Positions 15,731 through 24,832 are shown, counted from the first letter of the stretch. The stretch is 64,000 bases of DNA from an uncultured Oscillospiraceae bacterium (GCA_934448295.1 CAKSEY010000001.1:310001-374000); one strand, 5' to 3'. The notes: generated by a model not told the origin, from the sequence alone. A program made the numbers and translations.

Positions 15731-17008
15731 TTACTTGTTCAGCAGGACTTCAGCGCTTGCAAGCTTTACGCATACGCAGAAGATCTCCATAGCCTGGCGC
15801 AGCTCGTCAACGGATGGGAACGTCGGGGCGATACGGATATTGCTGTCCTTGGGATCCTTGCCATAGGGGAATGTAGCGCCGGCGCCGGTCATTACAACGC
15901 CTGCCTCCTTGGCGAGGGAAACGATCCTCTTTGCGCAGCCGGGCAGCGCGTCGAAGGAAATGAAGTAGCCGCCGTTCGGCTTGTTCCACTTGCCGATCCC
16001 GAGGGGTTCGATCTCCTTGTCGAGCATATAGAGGACTACGTCGAACTTCGGGCGGATAATAGCCGCATGGTGCTTCATGTGTTCGCTTATGCTCTCAAAG
16101 TTCTTGAAGTACTTTGCGTGGCGGAGCTGGTTGAGCTTGTCGAAGCCGATGGTCTGGTAGGTCATCTGGCTCTTGATGAAGTCGATGTTCTCCTTGCTTG
16201 CCGCAACCACTGCGAGACCGCCGCCCGGGAAGGATATCTTGGAGGTAGAGGTGAACTCGAATACCATGTTCGGGTTGCCCGCCTTCTTGCACTCCTCAAT
16301 GATGTTGAGCAGGTGGTCGTGCTCATCGGAGAGGTGATGTACGCAGTATGCGTTGTCCCAGAAAATACGGAAATCCTTTGCCTTGGGCTTGAGGTTCGCG
16401 AAGCGCCTTACGACCTCGTCGGAATATGTAATTCCCGTCGGGTTGGAGTACATAGGAACGCACCAGATACCCTTTATCTCCTCGTCCTCGGCTACCAGCT
16501 TTTCGATGGTATCCATGTCGGGGCCGTCCTCGTGGTAGTCAATGTTTATCATCTCAATGCCGAGAGCCTGGCATATAGCGAAGTGTCTGTCGTATCCGGG
16601 GGCAGGGCAGAGGAATTTAACGTGGTCGTACCTGCACCAGGGCTTCTCGCTGCCGAGTACGCCGAGCTGCATTGCGCGGATAATGGTGTCGTACATCATC
16701 TGAAGGCTGGAGTTGCCGCCGACTATTACCTCGTCAGAGGAAACGCCGAGCATTTCCTGGAAAAGAGACTTTGCCTCGGGGATACCGTCGAGCACGCCGT
16801 AGTTGCGGCAGTCTATCCCGTTGCTGGACTTGTAGTCTCCGTCAAGGCAGTGCAGCAGCATATCCAGTGAAAGATTGAGCTGCTCGGGCGCGGGCTTTCC
16901 TCTGGACATATCCAGCTTCAGACCCTTTGCCTTGTAGTCTGCGTACTGCTTCTCAAGCTCCGCCTTTTCTGCCTGGAGCTGTTCCTTGCTCATCTGTGAA
17001 TAAAGCAT
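15731..17008 (-). CDS. Aspartate aminotransferase-like PLP enzyme (MocR-type fold I)
   Basis: This 425-residue class I/II aminotransferase has the pyridoxal-phosphate lysine in TSTSKISFPGGG. The cofactor-binding motifs are FWDNAYCVHHL and YSNPTG, and the C-terminal IRIAP supplies the substrate carboxylate arginine. The N-terminus (MSRGKPAPEQLNLS) and length fit the type Ic aspartate aminotransferase group (Aminotran_MocR) of Firmicutes. It likely interconverts aspartate and oxaloacetate. It is monocistronic, with a promoter at 17126-17154 and a terminator at 15683-15712. Confidence 0.88.
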   Translation of the reverse strand: MLYSQMSKEQLQAEKAELEKQYADYKAKGLKLDMSRGKPAPEQLNLSLDMLLHCLDGDYKSSNGIDCRNYGVLDGIPEAKSLFQEMLGVSSDEVIVGGNSSLQMMYDTIIRAMQLGVLGSEKPWCRYDHVKFLCPAPGYDRHFAICQALGIEMINIDYHEDGPDMDTIEKLVAEDEEIKGIWCVPMYSNPTGITYSDEVVRRFANLKPKAKDFRIFWDNAYCVHHLSDEHDHLLNIIEECKKAGNPNMVFEFTSTSKISFPGGGLAVVAASKENIDFIKSQMTYQTIGFDKLNQLRHAKYFKNFESISEHMKHHAAIIRPKFDVVLYMLDKEIEPLGIGKWNKPNGGYFISFDALPGCAKRIVSLAKEAGVVMTGAGATFPYGKDPKDSNIRIAPTFPSVDELRQAMEIFCVCVKLASAEVLLNK

Positions 17009-17125
17009 TGTTGTGACCTCTCTGTATTCATGTTGTGGTAATCGCTAAAAATCTGCCGTGAAGGAGGTTTTTAGAGGTGACCCTGTGATAGATGTATCTG
17101 TTTCCCAGCACATCGCTTTGTTTTC

Positions 17126-17154
17126 ATTATAACATAGTATCGGATTTTTTGCAA
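17126..17154 (-). promoter_or_regulatory. SigA-type promoter of the aminotransferase gene
   Basis: On the minus strand, TTGCAA (17154-17149) and TATAAT (17131-17126) have a 17-bp spacer. Confidence 0.8.
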
Positions 17155-17173
17155 GCCCTTTTTCGCAATCCTG

Positions 17174-17206
17174 CAAAAAAATATCCGGCACATTCTGCGC
17201 CGGATA
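17174..17206 (-). terminator. Terminator after the receiver-domain gene
   Basis: TATCCGGC (17182-17189) pairs with GCCGGATA (17199-17206). The minus strand continues with TTTTTTT. Confidence 0.85.
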
Positions 17207-17211
17207 TAATG

Positions 17212-17667
17212 TTATTTCTTGCCTGCCTTGATGAATTCAGGGACGTCAATGCCCTTTTCCTTTACAAGCCTGCTGAGGTAGCGGCGCTGGTCGTAAAGCT
17301 CGATGATATTGTTTATGCGGCGGCGCACGAAGCGTATATTAAAGGGCTTGGCGATAACGTCAGCCGCGCCCAGGTCGTACGCCCTGGACAGGGACTTGTC
17401 GGAGGTATCCGCGCTGATGATGAACACCGGGATATCGTCTATGTACTTGTTTTCAACGAGATATTCCAGCACGCCGAAGCCGTCCATTACCGGCATCATT
17501 ATGTCCAGCAGCACAGCGCAGAGCTTCCCCTTGCTGCGCTCGAATTCCTCAATGGCACGCTTGCCGTTTTCCGCCTCGATCACCTGGCGGTCGCTGAAGG
17601 TGTCGCTCAGCATGAGCCTGTTGAACTCGAAATCGTCAACTATCAGCAGAGTGTTGCGTTCCTCCAT
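17212..17667 (-). CDS. Single-domain response regulator (CheY-like receiver)
   Basis: This 151-residue protein is essentially one receiver domain. The acidic pocket is D11/D12 (IVDDFEF), the phospho-acceptor is D55 (VLLDIMMPVMDGF), and the conserved lysine is K107 (IAKPFN). About 30 residues with a possible helical tail follow; there is no DNA-binding or enzymatic output domain. No histidine kinase is adjacent, so it is an orphan that probably acts by protein contact or is phosphorylated by a distant kinase. Start 17667 has GGAGGGG upstream; the ATG at 17685 is part of that ribosome site and was rejected. Confidence 0.85.
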   Translation of the reverse strand: MEERNTLLIVDDFEFNRLMLSDTFSDRQVIEAENGKRAIEEFERSKGKLCAVLLDIMMPVMDGFGVLEYLVENKYIDDIPVFIISADTSDKSLSRAYDLGAADVIAKPFNIRFVRRRINNIIELYDQRRYLSRLVKEKGIDVPEFIKAGKK

Positions 17668-17727
17668 GTGAAATATCCCCTCCATATATCAAATTGTGCG
17701 ATTATGAATCTTTTATTACATGATAAT

Positions 17728-17756
17728 ATTATATAATACTCCGGCACAAAAGTCAA
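17728..17756 (-). promoter_or_regulatory. SigA-type promoter of the receiver-domain gene
   Basis: On the minus strand, TTGACT (17756-17751) and TATAAT (17733-17728) have a 17-bp spacer. Confidence 0.8.
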
Positions 17757-17821
17757 TAGGAGATTTTACAATAGAATACAGCAATTATCCGGGTTTTTTA
17801 GGCTATTTGTAAAATCCGGGC

Positions 17822-18994
17822 TCAATCCTCCGCTCCGTAGACTATCTGCTTTATCATTCTCAGCGGTCTGCCGCCCAGACCTCCGCAGCGCTGCACGAAA
17901 TACATGAACGTGTAGCCGTTCTTCGGGTCGTTCGCCCAGTAGCAGCCCAGCCAGCCGTCCCAGCTGTATTCTCCCTCGCGGGTAGCGATCCCCGCCTTGC
18001 GCTCGTCTGTCGCAACGTGCATGAGGTTTCCATAGCCGCAGCCGACGTGCTGCTCCCAGTTGAGGGGAACGAGCTGCTGTTCCGTGAGCTGGTTCATGGT
18101 CATGTATCTCACGGCGTTGCGGCTGAGAATACGCCTGCCGTGATATTCTCCCTCGTTCAGCAGCATTTCAGCGAAAGCCGCGTAGTCGTCCATGGTGGAG
18201 CACAGCCCCGCGCCGCCGGACTGGAACTCCGGGGGCTTCCTGCACAGGTAGGTCAGCCCGAGGTGCTGCCACAGGCAGGGGACGAGCTTTCCGTCCCGCT
18301 CCTCGTAGTTCTCCGCAAATCTGCCGAGCTTCTCCTCGGGCACCCAGAAATCGGTATCCGCCATGCCCAGCGGCTCGAACAGCTCGTCCCGGAGGAAATC
18401 GCCGAACCTCTTGCCAGAGACCGCCTCTATCACCGCGCCGAGCACGTCCGCGGAGCTGCCGTACATCCACTTTTCCCCCGGCTGGAATGCCAGCGGCTGC
18501 TGACCTATGCGGTTAGCGTAGCCCATGGTGTCGGTGGGGCATCCCGCCGCGACTTCCTCGCATATCTTGTCGTAGAGATCCTGCATGACCGCCCCGGCAG
18601 GGTAGCTGCGGTCGGGGTAGGCAAGCCCGGAGGTCATATCCAGCAGATCCTTTATGCAGACCTCGTTCTGCACCGGGAACCTGCCGTTTTCATTGAGCAC
18701 GGTCTGATTCCGGAAGCCGGGAATATACCAGCTCACCTTGTCGAAAAGGTCGAGCTGCCCCCGGTCGAGCAGTATCATCGCCGCAGCGGCGGTCACTGGC
18801 TTGGTCATGGAATACAGCCTTACAATGGTGTCGTTCGTCCACTTTATGCCCCGGGCTGCGTCAGCCATTCCGGCGTTGGCGCGGTAGATGGGACGTCCGT
18901 GCTTCAGCACATACGCGGAGCAGCCGACAGCCGCGCCGCTTTCCACCTGGGAGCGCAGCATATCTGAGATACGCTCTAATTTTACGATATCCAT
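17822..18994 (-). CDS. Serine hydrolase of the class C beta-lactamase / DD-peptidase-like family
   Basis: This 390-residue protein has the nucleophile motif SMTK (S62, K65) and a Tyr motif at Y178 (YGSSADVLG). A late glycine-rich strand near GWLGCYWAN stands in place of KTG. No signal peptide or membrane segment is seen, so it is probably a cytoplasmic esterase or amidase of this fold rather than an antibiotic-resistance enzyme. It starts 9 bp after the DUF1015 gene on the same strand, so the two are likely co-transcribed. The substrate is unknown. Confidence 0.8.
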   Translation of the reverse strand: MDIVKLERISDMLRSQVESGAAVGCSAYVLKHGRPIYRANAGMADAARGIKWTNDTIVRLYSMTKPVTAAAAMILLDRGQLDLFDKVSWYIPGFRNQTVLNENGRFPVQNEVCIKDLLDMTSGLAYPDRSYPAGAVMQDLYDKICEEVAAGCPTDTMGYANRIGQQPLAFQPGEKWMYGSSADVLGAVIEAVSGKRFGDFLRDELFEPLGMADTDFWVPEEKLGRFAENYEERDGKLVPCLWQHLGLTYLCRKPPEFQSGGAGLCSTMDDYAAFAEMLLNEGEYHGRRILSRNAVRYMTMNQLTEQQLVPLNWEQHVGCGYGNLMHVATDERKAGIATREGEYSWDGWLGCYWANDPKNGYTFMYFVQRCGGLGGRPLRMIKQIVYGAED

Positions 18995-19003
18995 GCGTTC
19001 ACC

Positions 19004-20257
19004 TTACTTTATCTTTCTCGCTTCGCAGTAGAAGCGCTTGTCGTGCGCGTGTCCCATCGAGAAGGTCTTTCTGGGGAGCGCGCCGTCCTTGATAACGGTG
19101 GGGAACAGCTCCTCCTTCTTCATGGAGGGGAGCAGGAAGCCTATGCTGTTTTCCGCAGAGGAAAGGTTCTCCACAACGTCCTCGCCGTGTATGTAGTCTA
19201 TCTTTCCCGCGTTCTCGGAGAGCCACTTGTCGAGGAAGCTCTGGAGGCTTCCCACCGTGAGGTTTGCCGTGGGCTTTCCTATGGAGTACTGCTTTCTTTC
19301 GCCGTTAAGCAGCACGGTGAAGCTCTGACCTGCGTCGCCCTCCGTGAGCGCCAGCGCGGCGGTCATATCAGCCATGAGCTTTGAGGTATCGGTCTCTGTG
19401 ATAACTCTGTGGATAGCTTCGAATTCCAGCGCTTCGCTGTGGAGGTTCACCACCTCTGCGAGAGCGTAGCGTGCAAGAGCGGCTTCGGGAGCGCCCTCGC
19501 GCTTCTTCTGCTCGTAGCACTCCTTGGCGGTGGCGAGGGAGTGGTTGCCGTCGCCCATCGCGTAGAGGAGCACCTCCTCGCCGGTAAGACCGTAGCGGCG
19601 GTTGAAGTCCTCCTTGTCGGCAAGCTTGTCCAGCGCCGCGAAAATTTCCTCCGCGTGCTCGCCGTCCACCAGCCAGCCCTCCAGGTGCCCGCCGTTCTGC
19701 ATAAGGTCGAAATCGTACAGCTTGGTGAGGGAATTGCGCTTTTCCTCCAGCGGCTCGATGACCGTGCGCATCACGTCGTCAATGAGTATCATGATGTGCG
19801 GAAGCTCCAGCGCGGCGTCGCGGCGTATCTTCACGCGCGGCGGTATACGGGAGGCAACGGTGGCTTCCGTTGCGCGCACCTGGGATTTGCTGCCCTTGTT
19901 GTAGTCGTACTGCTCCAGGTCGATGGCGCCTACAAGACCAGTGCGCACCTTTCCGTCCGCCTGGGTGCGGCGGGTAAGTATCAGGGAGGAGATGAACTCC
20001 TTGAAAAGGCCGTCGTCAAGGTACTTCTGCATGGTGCTGTTGATGTTCTTTATGCGTGCGTCCGCGTCCGGCTGCTCGAGGTATACCTCCGGGAAAATGA
20101 GGTTAAGCGTGGAGGGCGCTCCGGCGGCTGTTTCGGCGGTCTTTGCCCAGTATTCCGGCTCGCTGGTGTACTGGTCGCAGGCTACTACTGACCACTTGCT
20201 CATTCCGTCTGCGGCGAGCTTCGGAAGAAGTATATCGGCTGATGTAAATGCTGTCAT
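19004..20257 (-). CDS. DUF1015 family protein
   Basis: This protein of about 417 residues is recognisable by the N-terminal VACDQYTSEPEYW, the central GAIDLEQYDYN, and the conserved MGDGNHSLATAKECYE. DUF1015 proteins are cytoplasmic and often neighbour serine-metabolism genes; no activity is firmly assigned. ATG 20257 follows AAAGGAA, and an in-frame start 25 codons upstream lies in the promoter. It is the first gene of a two-gene unit with the serine hydrolase. Confidence 0.85.
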   Translation of the reverse strand: MTAFTSADILLPKLAADGMSKWSVVACDQYTSEPEYWAKTAETAAGAPSTLNLIFPEVYLEQPDADARIKNINSTMQKYLDDGLFKEFISSLILTRRTQADGKVRTGLVGAIDLEQYDYNKGSKSQVRATEATVASRIPPRVKIRRDAALELPHIMILIDDVMRTVIEPLEEKRNSLTKLYDFDLMQNGGHLEGWLVDGEHAEEIFAALDKLADKEDFNRRYGLTGEEVLLYAMGDGNHSLATAKECYEQKKREGAPEAALARYALAEVVNLHSEALEFEAIHRVITETDTSKLMADMTAALALTEGDAGQSFTVLLNGERKQYSIGKPTANLTVGSLQSFLDKWLSENAGKIDYIHGEDVVENLSSAENSIGFLLPSMKKEELFPTVIKDGALPRKTFSMGHAHDKRFYCEARKIK

Positions 20258-20303
20258 GGCTGTGATTCCTTTCGTTTCCCCGGCGGGGAGTATTGTCATT
20301 TTC

Positions 20304-20332
20304 ATTATAACACATATTGCGGCTTCTGACAA
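20304..20332 (-). promoter_or_regulatory. SigA-type promoter of the DUF1015/serine hydrolase unit
   Basis: On the minus strand, TTGTCA (20332-20327) and TATAAT (20309-20304) have a 17-bp spacer. Confidence 0.8.
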
Positions 20333-20390
20333 CTGATTTTTTACCCCCGGCAGGAATTTTTGCGCGCCGCTGTTTTTTGTGGAATACCGC

Positions 20391-20419
20391 TTGATTTTTG
20401 AGCCGCATTATGGTATAAT
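20391..20419 (+). promoter_or_regulatory. SigA-type promoter of the RNase P RNA gene
   Basis: TTGATT (20391-20396) and TATAAT (20414-20419) have a 17-bp spacer, about 27 bp upstream of the P1 helix. Confidence 0.8.
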
Positions 20420-20445
20420 ACTTGTGTGACTGCAAGTCAGTTCAC

Positions 20446-20785
20446 GGGACTTCATTATATGACCGCGGGGCTGGAAACAGCCATGAGGAAAGTCCGAGCA
20501 TCACAGAGCAGGGTAGCTGATAACGTCAGCCGAGGGCGACCTTAGGGCTAGTGCAACAGAGATATACCGCAGCGAAAGCTGTAAGGGTGGAAAGGCGAGG
20601 TAAGAGCTCACCGGGGCGGCAGAGATGCCGTCGCCATGTAAACCCTATCCGATGCAACACCGATTGGTGCGGGGAGTTACGCGTCTGCTCGGCGCGCCCC
20701 GTTTAAGGTGGCTTGAGCGCAGCGGCGACGCTGCGCCTAGATAGATGGTCATACGCGACAGAACTCGGCTTACCGATGGAGTCCC
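20446..20785 (+). ncRNA. rnpB: RNase P RNA (class A)
   Basis: This is the catalytic RNA that trims the 5' leader of precursor tRNAs. The conserved core GAGGAAAGTCCG lies near 20484, and the 3' core ACAGAACTCGGCTTAC near 20758-20774. The termini GGGACTTCAT and ATGGAGTCCC close helix P1. The middle contains GGTAAGAGCTCACCG, typical of the specificity domain. The mature ends are estimated from P1; the transcript may begin at about 20426. Confidence 0.95.
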
Positions 20786-20936
20786 TCACTTTAATGAACC
20801 GGCCGTTCCCGATGTGAATAACGCGGGGCGGTCATGTTATATTACAGACAAATGTATTTTCTGCGCAGGTATGCACAATATAGCTTTATCAGCCAGTTTA
20901 TTCCATGCCGGAAAATACGTCAGGAAAGGAAAGCAT

Positions 20937-22607
20937 ATGGACGTTCCATCTTATCACCTTAACTTCGTCACGGAAGAATACGACGAAAACGGAATACTGA
21001 AAAAGTTCGGCATAAAGTACCCGGACAACTTCAACTACGCGTACGACATCATCGACAAATACGGCGAAATGGAGCCGAACCGCCGCGCCCTCATGTGGGT
21101 AGACCTCCAGGGCAACGAGAAGCTGCTGACCTACGGCGACCTGTCGCGCCTTTCCACCAAGGCGGCTAATATGTACCGCGCGTGGGGCATCAAAAAGGGC
21201 GACAAGGTAATGCTGGTGCTGAAGCGCAACTATCAGTACTGGTACGCTATCCTGGGACTGATGAAGATAGGCGCGATAGCGATCCCCGCGACGCATATGC
21301 TCACTGTAAAGGACTTTGAGTACCGTTTCATGGCGGCGGACGTTTCCGCAGTCATCGCCACCGCGCACGCCAATGTGGCGCACTACATTGACGAGGCGGA
21401 CGAGCTTCTCGGCGACAGAAGGCTGCGCGTAAAGGCGATAGTAAACGGCACCCACGAGGGCTGGCACCAGTTCGATATGGAGATAGAGCAGTATCCGGAC
21501 ACCATGGAGCGCGTTCCCACAAAGGCGGACGAGCTTCACCTGATGTACTTCACCTCCGGCACCACCGGATACCCCAAGATGGTGGTGCACGACCACGCCT
21601 ACGGTCTGGCGCATATCCAGACGGCGAAGCACTGGCAGAACGTCGATCCGGACGGAATTCACCTTACCATCAGCGACACCGGCTGGGCAAAGGCGGCATG
21701 GGGCAAGCTGTACGGTCAGATGGCGATGGGGACCTGCGTGTTCGTCTATGACTTCGACAAGTTCATTCCGGAAAATATGCTGAAAATAATGGAGAAGTAC
21801 AGGATAACCACGTTCTGCGCGCCTCCTACCATGTTCAGATTCTTCATCAAGGAGGGTATCGGAAAGTACGACCTCTCCAGCCTGAAATACTGCACCATAG
21901 CAGGCGAGGCGCTCAATCCCGAGGTGTTCAACAGATGGTATGAGTACACCGGCATAAAGCTGATGGAGGGCTTCGGTCAGACCGAGTCCACCGCTATCCT
22001 AGCGAACATCACCGGCATGGAGCCCAAGCCCGGAAGCATGGGCAAGCCCTCCCCGCTGTATGACGTTGACCTTGTGGACGCGGACGGAAATTCCGTGCCC
22101 GCCGGCGAGGTAGGAGAGATAGTCGTGCGCGGCGATTACTGCCATACGCCGGGACTTTTCCGCGGCTACTACAACAGCAAGGAGCTCACCGACGAGGCGT
22201 GGCACGACGGAATGTACCACACCGGCGACACCGCTTACCGCGACGAGGACGGCTATTACTGGTACGTCAGCCGCAACGACGACGTTATCAAGTCCAGCGG
22301 ATACCGCGTCGGCCCGTTCGAGGTAGAGAGCGTGCTGATGATGCACCCGGCGGTGCTGGAGTGCGCCGTCACCGGGGTTCCCGACCCGATAAGGGGTCAG
22401 CTCGTAAAGGCGACGGTGGTGCTGACAAAGGCTTACACCGCCTCCGACGACCTCGCCGAGGAGCTGAAGAACTTCGTAAAGCGCAACACCGCTCCCTACA
22501 AGTATCCAAGGACGATAGAGTTCGTCACCGAGCTTCCCAAGACCGTCAGCGGAAAGATAATGCGCGCTGAGATACGCCGCAGGGATATGCTTAAGTATAA
22601 GGACTGA
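20937..22607 (+). CDS. AMP-forming acyl-CoA synthetase (acetyl/medium-chain type)
   Basis: This 556-residue adenylate-forming enzyme has the P-loop YFTSGTTGYPK and the GEALNPEVFNRWYEYTG and EGFGQTEST motifs. The hinge is YRDEDGYYWYVSRNDDVIKSSGYRVGP, and the C-terminal lysine lies in KTVSGKIMR. It activates a carboxylic acid to acyl-AMP and then acyl-CoA. The sequence pattern is closer to medium-chain or acetyl-CoA synthetases than to long-chain ligases, but the acyl chain cannot be fixed by eye. ATG 20937 follows AGGAAAGGA; the longer in-frame opening would run through RNase P RNA and was discarded. No new promoter is obvious. Confidence 0.88.
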   Translation: MDVPSYHLNFVTEEYDENGILKKFGIKYPDNFNYAYDIIDKYGEMEPNRRALMWVDLQGNEKLLTYGDLSRLSTKAANMYRAWGIKKGDKVMLVLKRNYQYWYAILGLMKIGAIAIPATHMLTVKDFEYRFMAADVSAVIATAHANVAHYIDEADELLGDRRLRVKAIVNGTHEGWHQFDMEIEQYPDTMERVPTKADELHLMYFTSGTTGYPKMVVHDHAYGLAHIQTAKHWQNVDPDGIHLTISDTGWAKAAWGKLYGQMAMGTCVFVYDFDKFIPENMLKIMEKYRITTFCAPPTMFRFFIKEGIGKYDLSSLKYCTIAGEALNPEVFNRWYEYTGIKLMEGFGQTESTAILANITGMEPKPGSMGKPSPLYDVDLVDADGNSVPAGEVGEIVVRGDYCHTPGLFRGYYNSKELTDEAWHDGMYHTGDTAYRDEDGYYWYVSRNDDVIKSSGYRVGPFEVESVLMMHPAVLECAVTGVPDPIRGQLVKATVVLTKAYTASDDLAEELKNFVKRNTAPYKYPRTIEFVTELPKTVSGKIMRAEIRRRDMLKYKD

Positions 22608-22631
22608 TAAAATCTTATTACAATAACTGAA

Positions 22632-22670
22632 AAACCGCCAGTCACGAAAGTGAAAGGCGGTTTATTTTTA
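22632..22670. terminator. Bidirectional terminator between acyl-CoA synthetase and maf
   Basis: AAACCGCC and GGCGGTTT form the stem around a GTCACGAAAGTGA hairpin. There is a T run on the plus side and a matching one on the minus side, serving two convergent genes. Confidence 0.85.
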
Positions 22671-22695
22671 TAATTCATCAGGCTGCGTGAGTTTT

Positions 22696-23268
22696 TCAAT
22701 CCAGGCTGGAAACGCTCCTTAACCGCCTGTACAGCTCGCCCACGGGCAGCCCCATAACGTTGTAATAGTCCCCCTCTATCCTTTTCACAAGGAGCGCGCC
22801 CCTGCCCTGGATCCCGTAGGCTCCCGCCTTGTCCATCGGGTCGCCGGTGGAAACGTAGGCTTCTATCTCCGATTCAGTCAGCGGGAAGAATTCCACGGCG
22901 GTCTCCTCCACGAAGCTTATCGTCCTGTCCGGGGTGATCACGGTGACTCCGGTGAAAACGCTGTGCTTCCTGCCGGAAAGCCTGCGGAGCATTTCCACTG
23001 CGTTTTCGCGGCTGTGCGGCTTGCCGAGGATATCGCCGTCTATCGCGACAACGGTGTCTGCGGCGATTATAATGTCTGTAACGTCCCCGCTGGGGAATTT
23101 CCGCGCGGAAACCTCGGCGGCCTTCTGCTGTGAAAGCAGCATCACCGCTTCGTCCGGGGCAATTCCTGCCGGGAGCTTTTCCTCGCCCTGCGCCGGGATA
23201 ACCTCAAACTCTGGTGAGATGAGCGCCAGAAGCTCTCTGCGGCGCGGGGACTGACTTGCAAGTATCAT
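22696..23268 (-). CDS. maf: Maf family nucleotide pyrophosphatase
   Basis: This 190-residue Maf/Ham1-type enzyme hydrolyses non-canonical or excess nucleoside triphosphates to monophosphates. It has the N-terminal ILASQSPRRRELL, the central AADTVVAIDG and GKPHS motifs, and the C-terminal AYGIQGRGALLV. The ATG at 23268 overlaps the ppa stop by one base (TGATG), with AAAGGG inside ppa as ribosome site. It forms a coupled pair with ppa, both acting on pyrophosphate chemistry. Confidence 0.92.
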   Translation of the reverse strand: MILASQSPRRRELLALISPEFEVIPAQGEEKLPAGIAPDEAVMLLSQQKAAEVSARKFPSGDVTDIIIAADTVVAIDGDILGKPHSRENAVEMLRRLSGRKHSVFTGVTVITPDRTISFVEETAVEFFPLTESEIEAYVSTGDPMDKAGAYGIQGRGALLVKRIEGDYYNVMGLPVGELYRRLRSVSSLD

Positions 23269-23840
23269 CACTTTTTGCCCTTTGTCTTGTGCTCGGCATT
23301 GTAGGGGTGCTGTGCGCCGTAGATGTCGTTGTAGTTCTTGATGCACTGCTTGATCACCTCGACAGCCTGCTTCTGACCCATTACCTCGTTTACCGCGGTG
23401 GTTTTGCCCTCAAGCTGCTTGTAAACGGAGAAGAAGTGGCGCATTTCCTCAAACAGATGGCTGGGCAGCGCTTCTATCCCGCGGTATGCGTTGTATGTGG
23501 GATCCTCGAACGGGATAGCGATTATCTTTTCGTCGTTCTTGCCGTTGTCCAGCATGGTGATAACTCCGATAGGATAGCACTGTACCAGCACCAGCGGGTC
23601 GATAGGCTCGTTGCAGAGCACCAGCACGTCCAGCGGGTCGCCGTCGTCGGCGAGGGTGCGCGGGATAAAGCCGTAGTTTGCGGGGTAGTGGGTGGAGGTG
23701 TACAGGATTCGGTCAAGGATAATAAGACCTGTCTGCTTGTCCAGCTCGTACTTCTTCTTGCTGCCCTTTTCGATCTCGATAACTGCGATGAAGTCGTTGG
23801 GAGTAATGCGGTCGGGGTTTATGTCATGCCAAATATTCAT
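23268..23840 (-). CDS. ppa: Inorganic pyrophosphatase (family I)
   Basis: This 190-residue soluble pyrophosphatase splits PPi to two phosphates and so drives biosynthetic reactions. The signature DDGDPLDVLVL binds the metal ions. YPANYGFIPRT and the EDPTYN and DYND-like segments complete the site. The length fits hexameric family I enzymes. A SigA-type promoter and AAAAGGAG ribosome site precede it. It is co-transcribed with maf. Confidence 0.93.
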   Translation of the reverse strand: MNIWHDINPDRITPNDFIAVIEIEKGSKKKYELDKQTGLIILDRILYTSTHYPANYGFIPRTLADDGDPLDVLVLCNEPIDPLVLVQCYPIGVITMLDNGKNDEKIIAIPFEDPTYNAYRGIEALPSHLFEEMRHFFSVYKQLEGKTTAVNEVMGQKQAVEVIKQCIKNYNDIYGAQHPYNAEHKTKGKK

Positions 23841-23887
23841 GTCGGTGGTCTCCTTTTCGGTTTTTAGAGGTTACCTTTTGTAAGTTC

Positions 23888-23916
23888 ATTATACATCTTT
23901 TTTGTTCCCATTTCAA
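23888..23916 (-). promoter_or_regulatory. SigA-type promoter of ppa-maf
   Basis: On the minus strand, TTGAAA (23916-23911) and TATAAT (23893-23888) have a 17-bp spacer. Confidence 0.8.
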
Positions 23917-23938
23917 GTAGTTTCCGAAGAAATCCGTC

Positions 23939-23965
23939 ACTGTCTTGCTTTTGCGGCATATTATA
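23939..23965 (+). promoter_or_regulatory. Candidate SigK promoter of dpaAB
   Basis: AC (23939-23940) is followed by 16 bp and then CATATTATA (23957-23965). This matches the SigK consensus AC-N16-CATANNNTA. dpaAB (spoVF) is a SigK mother-cell operon in Bacillus subtilis, so the match makes biological sense. Confidence 0.6.
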
Positions 23966-24010
23966 GTAGTGACCGGAAATGACCCCGGGTGAATACGGCG
24001 GAGGTGTGCA

Positions 24011-24832
24011 ATGGAAGAATATCTGTTTCTTGGCGGCGACAGGAGGATCATTTATGCGGCGGAGCTGATAGCCCAGAGCGGCGCAGTGTGCGCCGAGGGT
24101 CTGTGCGGGGAGTTCGCTCCGCCGGAGGGCAGATATTCAAGGATAGTGCTGCCGCTGCCGTTTTCCCGGGACGGGATGACGATAAACGCGCCCTTTTCCG
24201 AGAAGCCGCTTCCGCTTTCGCTTATCGCGGAATATGCCGCGCCCGGGGCGCTGGTGCTGTCCGGCGGGACTTCCCCGGAGCTGGAAAAGCTCTGCGGGGA
24301 AAACGGGCTGAAGCTTGCAGACTACTTCACCGGCGAGGAGCTGACGCTGAAAAATGCAGTCCTGACGGCGGAGGGCGCGGTTTCCCTGCTGATAAGCAGC
24401 TCTGACGCGGCGCTTTTCGGGTCGGGGGCGCTGATAATCGGCTACGGCAGGATAGGCGGCTATCTGGCGCGGATACTTCGGGATATGAGGTGCCGCGTTA
24501 CAGTGGCGGCGAGAAACCCGGTTCAGCGCGAAAAGGCTCTGCTGGACGGAATGTGCACGCTCCCCGCAGACCTGGCGGAGCTTGCGGCGGCGGGCGCGGA
24601 TTTTGTGATAAACACGGCTCCGGCGCAGCTGCTGACGGAGGAATGTTTCGCGAGAATGCGCCCGGGCACCGTGTACATGGAACTTGCCTCGAAGCCTGCC
24701 GAGCCGGAGAAGCTCTGGGCGGAAAAAGCGGGGGTAAGGCACGTTATGGCTTCCGGGCTGCCGGGGAAATTCTCAGCAAAGACAGCGGGGGAGGCTGTCG
24801 CGCAGGCGATAATTGCGGCTGCCTCCATATGA
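24011..24832 (+). CDS. dpaA: Dipicolinate synthase subunit A
   Basis: This 273-residue protein matches SpoVFA/DpaA. The C-terminal half has a Rossmann fold starting at ALIIGYGRIGGYLARILR, followed by TVAARNPVQ and the DFVINTAP strand. With DpaB it converts dihydrodipicolinate to dipicolinic acid, which is loaded into spores with calcium. GGAGG-like sequence precedes the ATG. It is upstream of dpaB by 43 bp and likely expressed in the mother cell late in sporulation from the SigK-like promoter. Confidence 0.9.
   Translation: MEEYLFLGGDRRIIYAAELIAQSGAVCAEGLCGEFAPPEGRYSRIVLPLPFSRDGMTINAPFSEKPLPLSLIAEYAAPGALVLSGGTSPELEKLCGENGLKLADYFTGEELTLKNAVLTAEGAVSLLISSSDAALFGSGALIIGYGRIGGYLARILRDMRCRVTVAARNPVQREKALLDGMCTLPADLAELAAAGADFVINTAPAQLLTEECFARMRPGTVYMELASKPAEPEKLWAEKAGVRHVMASGLPGKFSAKTAGEAVAQAIIAAASI

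Noticed and set aside
17668..17685. ATG start at 17685 for the receiver-domain protein
   Set aside because: This ATG is part of the GGAGGGG ribosome site used by the ATG at 17667.
20745..20936. N-terminal extension of the acyl-CoA synthetase
   Set aside because: It overlaps the conserved 3' part of RNase P RNA and has no ribosome site; ATG 20937 has one.
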